Assembly (NCBI RefSeq): GCF_039778605.1
Contig: NZ_CP156060.1
Location: 2,170,001 to 2,234,000, forward strand
From: Flavobacterium sp. WV_118_3
GTDB lineage: Bacteria; Bacteroidota; Bacteroidia; Flavobacteriales; Flavobacteriaceae
DNA length: 64,000 bases
Reading direction: 5' to 3'
In this document: positions 18,215-29,350 of the stretch, piece after piece
Numbering within the stretch: the first letter of the stretch is position 1
How the letters are laid out: each line of letters opens with the position of its first letter
Notes under the pieces: generated by a model
What the model saw: the letters and a program-made list of their open reading frames with translations, nothing else
Told to the model about the DNA's origin: nothing
The model's database searches: none
Made by a program: the position numbers and the translations under genes

Positions 18215-18997
18215 ATGACAAAATTAAGAAAGTATAACCGTATTTTAACTTCAATTATTGTCCTTACGGGCTTTTTTTTATCGGTTTCCTGTACCACTCA
18301 AAAGTACTACAACACCAAAATTGAAGGAAAACAAATCGGTGTCACAAATGCCTATCCGGATGTTAAATCTATCGAAGATTATGTAGCGCCTTACCGTGAT
18401 CACATCAACCAGGAACTCGACCATGTACTGGCCTATTGCCCGGAGACCTTAGACAAAAGCAAAGGAACCTGGCAAACAACCATCGGAAACCTATTGGCCG
18501 ATGTGACCATCGAAATGGGCAACCCGATTTTCCAGTCACGCGAGAAAAAAAACATTGATATCTGTCTGTTAAACCATGGCGGAATCCGTGCGCCACTACC
18601 TAAAGGCGATGTAACTACGCGTACCGCTTTTGAAATCATGCCTTTTGAAAATAGTTTGATCATTATCGCATTAAAAGGCGCTCAGATTCGTGAAATGGCC
18701 GAATATATTTTAAAAGAACGCAAACCGCATCCGCTATCCGGTTTAAAAATCGTAGCCAACAAAGACAATTTAAGCATCAAATCGTTAAGCGTTAACGGAA
18801 AACCTCTTCAGGAAGATCAGGTATACTATGTTGCCACATCCGATTATTTATCCAATGGCGGCGACAGTATGAATTTCTTTAAAAAAGGAATTCAATCCTA
18901 CGATATGGATTATAAACTCCGCAACCTGTTGATCGATTACTTTAAAAAAGTTGACACTATACCTGTTATCACAACCGAAAGAATTATCCTGGAATAA
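18215..18997 (+). CDS. 5'-nucleotidase C-terminal-domain lipoprotein
   Basis: 260 aa. The signal sequence ends in the lipobox LSVSC, predicting lipidation at C26. The body is the substrate-specificity domain of UshA-like nucleotidases: NLLADVTIEM, DICLLNHGGIRAPLPKGDVT, FENSLIIIALKGAQIREM and TSDYLSNGGDSM. The catalytic metallophosphoesterase domain is absent but is encoded by the next gene, 12 nt downstream. The two probably act together on extracytoplasmic nucleotides. Confidence 0.9.
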   Translation: MTKLRKYNRILTSIIVLTGFFLSVSCTTQKYYNTKIEGKQIGVTNAYPDVKSIEDYVAPYRDHINQELDHVLAYCPETLDKSKGTWQTTIGNLLADVTIEMGNPIFQSREKKNIDICLLNHGGIRAPLPKGDVTTRTAFEIMPFENSLIIIALKGAQIREMAEYILKERKPHPLSGLKIVANKDNLSIKSLSVNGKPLQEDQVYYVATSDYLSNGGDSMNFFKKGIQSYDMDYKLRNLLIDYFKKVDTIPVITTERIILE

Positions 18998-19009
18998 AAG
19001 ACTAAGAAG

Positions 19010-19927
19010 ATGAAAAGAAGAGAATTTTTAAAAGGCACATTGGCGAGTTCCGCTCTGGTTACCGTTGGAGGCCTTTCACTAAGCAGCTTTACAACTGCCC
19101 CGGATATTAAAAAGATTACAATATTACATACCAATGACGTTCACAGTCATATCGACCCGTTTCCAGCCACAGATCCCAAAAACCCGAATATGGGTGGTGT
19201 AGCGCGTCGTGCCAGTCTGATACAGGAAATCCGCAAAGAAAATCCAAATGTATTACTACTGGATGCCGGTGATATTTTCCAGGGAACCCCTTATTTTAAC
19301 TATTATGGCGGCGAACTGGAATTCAAACTGATGAGCATGCTGCAATACGACCTGGCCACTATGGGTAACCACGATTTCGACAACGGAATTGACGGTTTTT
19401 ACGCACAATTACCCCATGCTAAATTCGATTTCGTTTCTGCCAATTACGATTTTAAAAACACGGTTCTAAACGACATTGTTAAACCGTATAAAATATTCGA
19501 AAAAGACGGTATTAAAATCGGCGTTTTTGGATTGGGTGTCGAACTACAGGGACTTGTAGACAAAAAGCTTTATAAGGAAACCGTTTACATCGATCCGGTG
19601 GAAACCGCAACCGAAATGACCCGTATCCTGAAACACGAGAAAAAATGCGATCTGGTGATTTGTTTATCCCATATCGGTTTTAAATATAACAACGAGCCGG
19701 AGCGTATCTGCGATATTCTTTTGGCCCGAAGAACCAAAGACATTGATTTAATCATTGGTGGACACACACACACATTCCTAAGCAAACCGGTTATTGAGAA
19801 AAACCTGGATGGCAAGGAAGTATTGATCAATCAAGTGGGCTGTTACGGTATCAACTTAGGGCGTATCGATTTTTATTTCGACGCGAACAAAACGAAATCA
19901 CATTCCGGAAGAAGTATTGTCGTATAA
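19010..19927 (+). CDS. Metallophosphatase (5'-nucleotidase catalytic half)
   Basis: 305 aa. The twin-arginine signal KRREFLKG (3-10) precedes a hydrophobic stretch, predicting Tat export folded with its metals. Calcineurin-type motifs are present: HTNDVHSHIDP, LLDAGDIFQGT, MGNHDFDNG and IGGHTHTF. It lacks the UshA C-terminal domain, which the upstream gene supplies. Its 3' end overlaps the convergent membrane-protein gene by 30 nt. Confidence 0.92.
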   Translation: MKRREFLKGTLASSALVTVGGLSLSSFTTAPDIKKITILHTNDVHSHIDPFPATDPKNPNMGGVARRASLIQEIRKENPNVLLLDAGDIFQGTPYFNYYGGELEFKLMSMLQYDLATMGNHDFDNGIDGFYAQLPHAKFDFVSANYDFKNTVLNDIVKPYKIFEKDGIKIGVFGLGVELQGLVDKKLYKETVYIDPVETATEMTRILKHEKKCDLVICLSHIGFKYNNEPERICDILLARRTKDIDLIIGGHTHTFLSKPVIEKNLDGKEVLINQVGCYGINLGRIDFYFDANKTKSHSGRSIVV

Positions 19928-20602
19928 CACTCTTTTATAATCCATTATCAAAACGGATTTATAAAGCAGATACTGCGCCACGACAAACATCGCCAGTGAA
20001 ATCGGCTGAAACAACGGCAACGTGAGATAATACAGGTTGATCGTTACGAGAAACTGGATAAACGTAAACAATAAGGTACTTATCAGTAACAGGGTATTTA
20101 CCTTATTGTTATTTAAGATATAATTCGCGAGGGTAAAACCACCCAGAAAAATCATAAAAATTCCATTCACCCAAAACAGATAAATTCCGTTTTCAATTTC
20201 GGCATTGACAAGGCTTGTAACGGTAATATAAATAAAGAAAAACGGGATACAACCTATCAAAAATGGGATAATTTTTGGAAAAGCAATCCGCTCCACCAAC
20301 ATATAAACTACCATCACGCGGTACAAGAGAAAAAACAGCGATCCGAAATAAACCGTGTCTTTTGTCGCCGCCACAAAGGCAATATTGGCTATCCAGTTAA
20401 AAAAAAGTGCGAGTACAAAAGCATTGTTCCGCTTTTCGGAGTTCAGGTAATAGAGATAAAATAATATTGGCATCAGGAAGGGTTTCGAAATATACGTCAA
20501 AAAATGATCCTGCATATATTCACTCAATACCGAAATCCCGCCAATCAAAAAATAAAACAAAATCAGAATCCCACTTATTCCGTCTTTTACTTTTTGCTCC
20601 AT
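19898..20602 (-). CDS. YhhN/TMEM86-like integral membrane protein
   Basis: About 234 aa from the ATG at 20602 (another in-frame ATG at 20614 adds MWCS). Eight or so hydrophobic helices are visible. The pattern YISKPFLMPILFYLYY, then FNWIANIAFV and LFFLLYRVMVVYMLVE, resembles the YhhN (lysoplasmalogenase-like) family. That makes hydrolysis of lysoplasmalogen-type lipids possible, but catalytic aspartates are not clear, so the function stays open. It overlaps the convergent phosphatase gene by 30 nt. Confidence 0.65.
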   Translation of the reverse strand: MEQKVKDGISGILILFYFLIGGISVLSEYMQDHFLTYISKPFLMPILFYLYYLNSEKRNNAFVLALFFNWIANIAFVAATKDTVYFGSLFFLLYRVMVVYMLVERIAFPKIIPFLIGCIPFFFIYITVTSLVNAEIENGIYLFWVNGIFMIFLGGFTLANYILNNNKVNTLLLISTLLFTFIQFLVTINLYYLTLPLFQPISLAMFVVAQYLLYKSVLIMDYKRVLYDNTSSGM

Positions 20603-20756
20603 ACTACACCACATAACAGATTAAAAATGAAAGATTTTTGCCGCAAGTTACAATAGGACGTCCTACAATAACGCAAAAATTCCGGGAAAAGCAGATTCCA
20701 TCGATTAGGATCAAAAAAAAACGTTAATTTCTACAATTCATCTGACAATAAAACAC

Positions 20757-22835
<2,079 letters not shown>

Positions 22836-22838
22836 CTA

Positions 22839-23309
22839 TTACTCGAGTATATTTTCCATTTGGCGGTACAAATCGCCGTCACACAGAATGGCTCCCTGAC
22901 GAACCAGTCCGAATATTTCGTCGTTGCGTTCGTCGACAAAAACCTTTTGTCCTTTCTGGATTTCAACATTATCCGTAAACAGATTATCACTAAGCCAGTC
23001 CAGTCCTTCTTTGGTTAAAAAATCGACTTCCGCAACCAGCGAATGGATTACAATGGTTTGCATGTGAATATCACTGCAATGAAACAGAAAAATATGGTGC
23101 TTCGAATAGTGTTCCAGGTATTTGGCATTGGTTAGCACACCTTCCCAGATCAGATCGGAAAAAACATCGATCTCCTGTTCGGCGACTTCCGGGTTTTGCG
23201 CTTTAATTTTATCCCATTCGGCTTTATCAACCGACTGTGTGGCCAGAAAATTCACAAATTCCGGGTGCAGTTCTTCCAATTGTTCTTTTGTTAATCGCGT
23301 ATATCTCAT
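22839..23309 (-). CDS. DUF6495-like conserved protein
   Basis: 156 aa from the ATG at 23309, beginning MRYTRLTKEQLEELHPEF. Upstream in-frame codons would run through the rplI terminator and are rejected. It has no signal peptide, an acidic body and a C-terminal segment RQGAILCDGDLYRQMENIL. I recognise it as a conserved Flavobacteriia protein of unknown function; DUF6495 is from memory. It sits between the ribosomal operon and ligA on the same strand. Confidence 0.7.
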   Translation of the reverse strand: MRYTRLTKEQLEELHPEFVNFLATQSVDKAEWDKIKAQNPEVAEQEIDVFSDLIWEGVLTNAKYLEHYSKHHIFLFHCSDIHMQTIVIHSLVAEVDFLTKEGLDWLSDNLFTDNVEIQKGQKVFVDERNDEIFGLVRQGAILCDGDLYRQMENILE

Positions 23310-23370
23310 TGTTATTGTTTTAGTACCGCAACCGGATGCTTCCGATGGCCGGCAAAACATAAAGGTATAA

Positions 23371-23402
23371 AAAAAAAGCCTTCCCGATTGGGAAGGCTTT
23401 TG
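23371..23402 (-). terminator. Terminator of the rpsF-rpsR-rplI operon
   Basis: Stem AAAAGCCTTCCC / GGGAAGGCTTTT with a short loop and a T-run on the minus strand, beginning 17 nt after the rplI stop. Confidence 0.88.
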
Positions 23403-23418
23403 CTTTATTTTGCTAAAA

Positions 23419-23862
23419 TTATGCTTTTTCAGCAACAATTTCGTATGCTAATTCTACGATTACATCACGGTGTAAACGGATAGAAGCATTGTATTTTCCT
23501 GTACGTTTAACGATACCTGAAGTGATGAATTTTCTATCGATTGCATGTCCGTTTTTCTCTAAAACTTCAGCGATATCTGCATTAGTAACAGATCCGAATA
23601 ATTTTTCACCACCCGCTTTAGCTGTGATTTTGATCTCTAAAGCTTTAAGCGCTTCAGCCAAACTTTTCGCATCAGCAACGATTTTAGCTTCTTTGTGCGC
23701 TTTTTGTTTTAAGTTTTCAGCTAGTACTTTTTTAGCTGATGGAGTAGCTAAAATTGCAGCTCCTTGAGGAATTAAAAAGTTACGACCGTAACCTGGCTTA
23801 ACAGATACTACATCGTCTTTAAAACCTAAATTCTGTACGTCTTGTTTTAATATAAGTTCCAT
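23419..23862 (-). CDS. rplI: 50S ribosomal protein L9
   Basis: 147 aa. The N-terminal domain has LILKQDVQNLGFKDDVVSV and the PGYGRNFLIPQGAA signature of L9. A long connecting helix and the C-terminal domain (KLFGSVTNADIAEVL) follow. L9 binds 23S rRNA near the L1 stalk. It is the last gene of the ribosomal trio, 15 nt after rpsR. Confidence 0.98.
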   Translation of the reverse strand: MELILKQDVQNLGFKDDVVSVKPGYGRNFLIPQGAAILATPSAKKVLAENLKQKAHKEAKIVADAKSLAEALKALEIKITAKAGGEKLFGSVTNADIAEVLEKNGHAIDRKFITSGIVKRTGKYNASIRLHRDVIVELAYEIVAEKA

Positions 23863-23877
23863 AATCTCGCCTCTTTT

Positions 23878-24174
23878 TTATTTTAATAAATCAGCCACAT
23901 ATGGCATTAATGCTAAATGACGTGCTCTTTTTACCGCTACAGATACTTTTCTTTGGTATTTTAAAGAAGTTCCTGTTAAACGACGAGGAAGGATTTTTCC
24001 TTGCTCATTCACGAATTTTAATAAGAAGTCCGCATCTTTATAATCAACATATTTGATACCGGACTTTTTGAAACGACAATACTTTTTAGTTTTGTTAGTT
24101 TCTATATTTAAAGGCGTAAGATATCTGATATCCCCGTCTTTTTTTCCTTTTGCAGATTGCTCAATACTTGACAT
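23878..24174 (-). CDS. rpsR: 30S ribosomal protein S18
   Basis: 98 aa. The S18 core is clear: [21 protein letters not shown], the [16 protein letters not shown] segment and [16 protein letters not shown]18 pairs with S6 on the small-subunit platform. It has a somewhat long N-terminal extension (about 25 residues), normal for Bacteroidota. It starts 5 nt after rpsF. Confidence 0.98.
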   Translation of the reverse strand: MSSIEQSAKGKKDGDIRYLTPLNIETNKTKKYCRFKKSGIKYVDYKDADFLLKFVNEQGKILPRRLTGTSLKYQRKVSVAVKRARHLALMPYVADLLK

Positions 24175-24179
24175 ACTAA

Positions 24180-24521
24180 TTAAGCTTTTGTAGATTTTAA
24201 TTTTGCTCTTCTTCTTTCAGCCCAAGATACTGCATGTTTGTCTAAACTTACAGTTAAAAAGCGCATGATTCTTTCGTCACGACGGAATTCCGTTTCAAAT
24301 GCAACTAAGATTTCTCCAGATACTTTGAATTCAAATAAGTGATAAAAACCACTTTTCTTGTGTTGGATTTCGTACGCTAATTTTTTTAAGCCCCAATCCT
24401 CTTTCGCTACCATCTCTGCTCCTCTAGAAGTAAGAAAATCTTCAAATTTGCTTACTGTTTCCTTTACCTGCTGCTCAGATAAAACGGGATTCAAGATGAA
24501 AACAGTTTCATAATGATTCAT
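24180..24521 (-). CDS. rpsF: 30S ribosomal protein S6
   Basis: 113 aa. [19 protein letters not shown], the [20 protein letters not shown] segment and [19 protein letters not shown] are diagnostic of S6, the S18 partner. First gene of rpsF-rpsR-rplI. A well-formed promoter lies 34 nt upstream. Confidence 0.98.
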   Translation of the reverse strand: MNHYETVFILNPVLSEQQVKETVSKFEDFLTSRGAEMVAKEDWGLKKLAYEIQHKKSGFYHLFEFKVSGEILVAFETEFRRDERIMRFLTVSLDKHAVSWAERRRAKLKSTKA

Positions 24522-24554
24522 AAGAATAAAATTTATTTGTTATAAAATTGGGTA

Positions 24555-24584
24555 CAAAAATAGCGATTTATATTTAATCTACAA
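24555..24584 (-). promoter_or_regulatory. Promoter for rpsF-rpsR-rplI
   Basis: Minus-strand -33 TTG (complement of 24582-24584), a 19-nt spacer and the perfect -7 TATTTTTG (complement of 24555-24562). This is the best consensus match noticed in the window, as expected for a ribosomal operon. Confidence 0.8.
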
Positions 24585-24699
24585 GGGTATTTTCTTTTTT
24601 TTACCTTCCACACTGTTTTTATCCGAACTATCCTTTGTCAATCCGATCTGTTTTGCTATTTTTATTACTAAAATAAACTTATTTGATTTTTATTAGAAT

Positions 24700-25395
24700 A
24701 TGAAGATAAACTGTATTGTAGTTGATGATAGTAGTATTCAGCGTTTAACCATTACCAAACTCGTAACCGAGAACCCAAATCTCTCCCTTGTAGGCGAATT
24801 CTCTAATGCCATTGAGGCAAAGAATTGCATTACCAATAAAAATGTGGATTTGGTTTTCTTGGATATCGAAATGCCGGTTATAAGCGGTTTTGATTTACTA
24901 GACGGATTGAAGGCAAAACCGCAGGTGATTTTCATTACATCAAAAACGGAATATGCCGTTAAAGCATTTGATTATGCCGCTACCGATTATTTGCACAAAC
25001 CCATTACCCGCGAACGATTTAATGTTGCTGTAAAAAAAGCAATGAACTTTGTTTTGCTCGGAAAAGAAAATTCCGACGAGGAAAGTCCGTTTATCTTTAT
25101 CAAGAGCAACCTTAAAAAACTTAAAATTTACATTTCGAGGATTAAATGGATCGAAGCTTACGGGGATTATGTAAAAGTAATTACCGACGAGGATAATCAT
25201 CTGGTACTGTCGACCATGAAAGCGTTTGAAAACGAACTCCCGAAAGACAAGTTTATCCGGGTTCACAAATCCTTTATTGTTAACATTGATAAAATCGACA
25301 AATTCAACAGTAAATTTGCCGAAATCGGCACCAATAAAATTCCATTGAGCCGGAACAAAAAAGAAGATTTGGTAAAAGCAATCGAAAACGCTTAG
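24700..25395 (+). CDS. LytTR-family response regulator
   Basis: 231 aa. The receiver domain (1-120) has D9/D10, phospho-acceptor D55 in FLDIEMP and KPITRERF. It is followed by a LytTR DNA-binding domain about 128-228 (WIEAYGDYVKVIT, FIRVHKSFIVNIDKID). Such regulators normally pair with a LytS-type kinase, which is not encoded nearby. Its stop overlaps the convergent priA stop by 4 nt. Target genes are unknown. Confidence 0.93.
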   Translation: MKINCIVVDDSSIQRLTITKLVTENPNLSLVGEFSNAIEAKNCITNKNVDLVFLDIEMPVISGFDLLDGLKAKPQVIFITSKTEYAVKAFDYAATDYLHKPITRERFNVAVKKAMNFVLLGKENSDEESPFIFIKSNLKKLKIYISRIKWIEAYGDYVKVITDEDNHLVLSTMKAFENELPKDKFIRVHKSFIVNIDKIDKFNSKFAEIGTNKIPLSRNKKEDLVKAIENA

Positions 25396-27842
25396 TAATT
25401 ATCCACATTAACCGAGACTTTTATCGCCCGGTATTGCGGGATCGCCTCAAAACTGCTTCCAATTTTCCGTATCATTTTTTTGGTGTTCCCCAAATGGCTT
25501 TTCTGCGGAATCTTAATTAGAATGGTACGGATGTATTCATTCCGAATCCTGCTTATAGCGGGTTCTTCCGGACCAAGAACCGGGATTTGAAGGGATTGTG
25601 TCAACACATTATACATCCACATCGAACCTTCTTTTAATTTATCAAAATCGCGGTGCTTTAACGTCAGTTTTACCAATCGGTAAAAAGGCGGATATTTAAA
25701 ATTGTGCCGTTCATAAACCTGCTCTTTATACATTCCGATATAATCGTTGGCTGTTACCTGCCGGATTATATTATGGTACGGATTATAGGTTTGAATCATC
25801 ACTTTTCCTTTCTTTTCACTTCTTCCCGCTCTACCTGCTACCTGCATCATCATCTGGAAAGCCCTTTCATGCGAACGAAAATCCGGTTGATTCAGCATAT
25901 TGTCGGCATTCATAATTCCAACCAGCGTTACATTATCAAAATGCAAGCCTTTGGCCAACATTTGCGTACCCACCAGAATATCGATTTCCTGTTCCCGAAA
26001 AGCATCGATTATCTTTTCATATCCATATTTTCCACGGGTGGTGTCCTGATCCATCCGACCGATATTTTTTTCCGGAAAAAGTTCCCGCAATTCCATCTCG
26101 ATCTGTTCCGTCCCAAACCCTTTGGTCGACAAATCCACTGACTGGCAAGCATGGCAATGCGTAGGATTCGCAATCGAATACCCGCAATAATGACAACGCA
26201 ACTGGTTTTTATATTTATAATAGGTAAGACTTACATCACAATTAGGACATTGCGGTACATGTCCGCAGGTCATACATTCCACAAAAGGAGAATACCCTCT
26301 TCGGTTCTGAAATAAAATCACCTGTTCACCTAACGATAACGATTCCGAAATAGCCTCGATCAGCGTATCGCTAAAATGCCCTTTCATCCGTTTCCGCTTG
26401 TATTTATCTTTTAAATCGACCAGGAAAACTTCGGGCAACAATACTTTTCCGTAACGCTCTGTTAAATTGATCAAACCATATTTTCCGGATTGTACATTAT
26501 AATAGGTTTCCAGACTTGGCGTAGCCGATCCCAAAAGCACCTTTGACCGGTGTGCTGCCGCCAGTACTATAGCCGCATCACGGGCATGGTATCGCGGTGC
26601 CGGATCAAATTGCTTAAATGTTTGCTCGTGCTCTTCGTCGATTACAATAAGTCCCAGATTCGAAAACGGCAAAAACAAAGCCGAACGTACTCCGATTACA
26701 ATTTTGGCTTTTTCGGAATTTTGCAATACCTGTTGCCAGACTTCTACTCTTTCGTTATTGGTATATTTGGAATGGTAAACCGCGATCTGGTTTCCAAAAT
26801 AAGCCGTAAGGCGACTTACCAACTGAACCGTTAACGCAATTTCGGGCAACAGATACAACACCTGTTTCCCGGATTGTATATATTCTTCGATCAGCTTGAT
26901 ATAGACTTCCGTTTTTCCGGAAGCCGTAACACCGTGCAATAAGGATACACTTTGTTTTTCGAAACTATCTTTAATTTCGTTCAACGCTATTTGCTGCGGA
27001 TCACTTAACGCAAAACCGGAATCCTCTGATTTCTCAAAACGAACCCGATCTTCCAACAAATAGTATTCTTCAAAAACCGCTTTATCGACCAATGCCTTAA
27101 CCGCCGCTGATCCCGCTCCGGAAACTTCAATTAATTTTTTAACCGAAACCGGTTTCTTTTCGGTTGCCTGCAATTGAAAATATTGCAAAACCAATTCCCG
27201 TTGTTTCGACGCTCTGGACAGCAACTCCATCAATTCCGACAATTGCTCCTGTTGTAAAAACTCCGGTTGCAAGCGGATGTACTTCGTTACTTTTGGTTTG
27301 TATTTTTCAACTACTTCCTCCTGAAGCGTTAGTACATTTTTGGACAACATTCTGTTTAATACCGGAAAAACGTTCTTTTTTCCCAGAATCGCCATAATGT
27401 CTTCCACTTTTAAAGACGATTGTTGTTGCAACGCTTCCCAAATTAAAAACTCATCATCCTCCAACTCCTTACTATGAGTATACCCGTCTTGAGGCGCAGC
27501 AATAATCGTTTCACTTTCCAATAAAAAACCAGAAGGCAATGCGGTTTTATACACATCACCAATACTACACATATAATAGTCGGCTACCCATTTCCAGTGT
27601 TCAATCTGAAATTCGTTTACCACAGGCACTTCGTCGAGTATCTGATGAATTTCCTTCGCCTTATACAATAGCGGTTCGTTCCGATGTAATTCGATCGCCA
27701 GTGCCGTATAAATCTTGTTTTTACCAAATGGTACCGCCACGCGCATTCCTTTTTTAAGAAATGCGTATTCGGCCTCAGAAACCTGATAGGTAAAGGTTTT
27801 ATTCAAAGCTAACGGCAAGACAACTTCTACAAAATAGGACAT
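25392..27842 (-). CDS. priA: Primosomal protein N' (replication restart helicase)
   Basis: 816 aa, full length. An N-terminal DNA-binding domain is followed by helicase motifs GVTASGKTE (Walker A) and IDEEHE (DEEH box). A zinc-binding block with eight cysteines (CMTCGHVPQCPNCD, then CHYCGY and CHACQ) sits inside the helicase core. The C-terminal half shows GTQMLAKGLHFDNVTLVGI and QVAGRAGR. PriA reloads the replisome at stalled forks. The gene stands alone on its strand here. Confidence 0.97.
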   Translation of the reverse strand: MSYFVEVVLPLALNKTFTYQVSEAEYAFLKKGMRVAVPFGKNKIYTALAIELHRNEPLLYKAKEIHQILDEVPVVNEFQIEHWKWVADYYMCSIGDVYKTALPSGFLLESETIIAAPQDGYTHSKELEDDEFLIWEALQQQSSLKVEDIMAILGKKNVFPVLNRMLSKNVLTLQEEVVEKYKPKVTKYIRLQPEFLQQEQLSELMELLSRASKQRELVLQYFQLQATEKKPVSVKKLIEVSGAGSAAVKALVDKAVFEEYYLLEDRVRFEKSEDSGFALSDPQQIALNEIKDSFEKQSVSLLHGVTASGKTEVYIKLIEEYIQSGKQVLYLLPEIALTVQLVSRLTAYFGNQIAVYHSKYTNNERVEVWQQVLQNSEKAKIVIGVRSALFLPFSNLGLIVIDEEHEQTFKQFDPAPRYHARDAAIVLAAAHRSKVLLGSATPSLETYYNVQSGKYGLINLTERYGKVLLPEVFLVDLKDKYKRKRMKGHFSDTLIEAISESLSLGEQVILFQNRRGYSPFVECMTCGHVPQCPNCDVSLTYYKYKNQLRCHYCGYSIANPTHCHACQSVDLSTKGFGTEQIEMELRELFPEKNIGRMDQDTTRGKYGYEKIIDAFREQEIDILVGTQMLAKGLHFDNVTLVGIMNADNMLNQPDFRSHERAFQMMMQVAGRAGRSEKKGKVMIQTYNPYHNIIRQVTANDYIGMYKEQVYERHNFKYPPFYRLVKLTLKHRDFDKLKEGSMWMYNVLTQSLQIPVLGPEEPAISRIRNEYIRTILIKIPQKSHLGNTKKMIRKIGSSFEAIPQYRAIKVSVNVDNY

Positions 27843-27880
27843 CGGTTGGTTTTAAATTACAAAGATAACGGCTGACCATA

Positions 27881-27912
27881 AAAAAACACTTCCCGGGAGA
27901 AGTGTTTTTTTT
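27881..27912 (-). terminator. Terminator downstream of DUF2147 gene
   Basis: Hairpin ACACTTC / GAAGTGT around a CCGGGA core, flanked by an A-run and a T-run, starting 20 nt after the DUF2147 stop. A -7-like TATCTTTG for priA lies next to it (complement of 27860-27867), without a recognisable -33. Confidence 0.85.
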
Positions 27913-27931
27913 TATACTATTTAACAGCTAT

Positions 27932-28363
27932 TTATTTTACTCTTGACCAGGTTTGCGTTCTTCCAATTAACGAAATCCCTACATACCCTCTAACATTTAG
28001 TTTATCGTGACCGTCTAATTTTACGGTACATTTATAAAGCTTTCCTTTGTTTGGATCCAGGATTTTCCCTTCGGTATATTCATCGCCGGATTTTTTCAAT
28101 CCTTTTATAATCGTCAATCCTAAGATTGGTTTGTCTTTATCTTCACCGCTACAATCTTTACATTTCGCATTTTTCTTCGCCGGATTCAAAATCTCAACCA
28201 CTTTACCATAGATTTTCCCTCCGGATTCCGTGATTTCCACTATTGATTTTGCTTCACCAGTTTCATCATCAACTGTTTTCCATTTGCCCACCACACCTTG
28301 TGCCTGCACTGAGAACAGTCCTACAAATGCTACAAAGAATACCGTCAAAAGTTGTTTTCTCAT
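27932..28363 (-). CDS. DUF2147 domain secreted protein
   Basis: 143 aa with a Sec signal peptide ending in SVQAQG. The mature part is one DUF2147 domain: GVVGKWKTVDDETGEAKSIV, IYGKVVEILNP, then a CKDCSG pair and a C-terminal VRGYVGISLIGRTQTW. The domain is a small beta-barrel of unknown ligand found in exported proteins. The paired cysteines may form a disulfide. It lies 21 nt after the YihY gene on the same strand. Confidence 0.9.
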   Translation of the reverse strand: MRKQLLTVFFVAFVGLFSVQAQGVVGKWKTVDDETGEAKSIVEITESGGKIYGKVVEILNPAKKNAKCKDCSGEDKDKPILGLTIIKGLKKSGDEYTEGKILDPNKGKLYKCTVKLDGHDKLNVRGYVGISLIGRTQTWSRVK

Positions 28364-28384
28364 AATTATAGTTTTTTCGTTTTG

Positions 28385-29308
28385 TTAAATATATAAATTT
28401 TTTCTTTTTAATTTGTTAATAGTCGCATTTAATTCAAACCCTAACAACAAAATCATACAGTTTATCCATATATAAAACATCAATACAAGAAGTGTACCAA
28501 TCGATCCATACAATTCGTTATACCGCGCAAAACGCACCACATAAATCCCAAATACATAAGACGAAATCACCACTAAAACCGTAGTAAAGATCGCTCCGGC
28601 ATTAAAAAACGGAATCTGTTTGGTTTCTCTTGTTCCGAATTTAAACAGAAATGAAGCCGACACAAACAACATGATCAGGATAAAAGCATACCGTGCCAAC
28701 TGGATAAACAACACATCGTCCAACAATAGTCGATTGGACAACATCTGTATAACGACCTCCGACACGACTATGGCCGCTACCGTTACGATCAGGAAAAAGG
28801 AAAAAATAATCGACAACCCGATAGCTACCGCATATTGCCTAAAATAACCTCTGGTAATCGTAATATGATAGGACGATTCGAAGCCGCCCAAAACCGCATT
28901 TAATCCGTTGGACATTAAAAATATCGACAAAAAGAATCCCGAAGAAAGGAGACTTTTATAACTATTATTCATAATATCCATCAGAATGGCTTCTATAGCT
29001 CCATAGGTATTTGGCGGTACACTATCGGATACGAATTTTAAAAAATCCTCCTGAAATCCTTCTAACGGAATATAAGGTATCAAGTTCAGTATAAAAAGAG
29101 CGAACGGAAAAAGCGCCATAAAGAAACTAAAGGCAATAGCACCCGCCCGATACGAAAAGGCGCCTTTGGCGATACCGATTCCGTATAATTCCAACAAGTC
29201 ATATAAAGACAGTCCTTCCAGCCCGGGAACTTTTATCGTTTTGATAAAAGCCATCAGCTTGTTTAGCACCGGTATTTTTTCAATTTGTTCTTCGATTTCT
29301 TTTGACAC
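28385..29308 (-). CDS. YihY/virulence factor BrkB family membrane protein
   Basis: 307 aa with a GTG start at 29308. Six transmembrane helices and the family signatures YRAGAIAFSFFMALFPF, LGGFESSYHI and the C-terminal WINCMILLLGFELNA. The family sits in the inner membrane and was once called ribonuclease BN by error. Its transport or barrier role is unproven. It is 42 nt downstream of nadC. Confidence 0.9.
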   Translation of the reverse strand: MSKEIEEQIEKIPVLNKLMAFIKTIKVPGLEGLSLYDLLELYGIGIAKGAFSYRAGAIAFSFFMALFPFALFILNLIPYIPLEGFQEDFLKFVSDSVPPNTYGAIEAILMDIMNNSYKSLLSSGFFLSIFLMSNGLNAVLGGFESSYHITITRGYFRQYAVAIGLSIIFSFFLIVTVAAIVVSEVVIQMLSNRLLLDDVLFIQLARYAFILIMLFVSASFLFKFGTRETKQIPFFNAGAIFTTVLVVISSYVFGIYVVRFARYNELYGSIGTLLVLMFYIWINCMILLLGFELNATINKLKRKNLYI

Positions 29309-29350
29309 TACCGTTATCGTTTCGTTTTATATTTTGATGAAATATACAAA

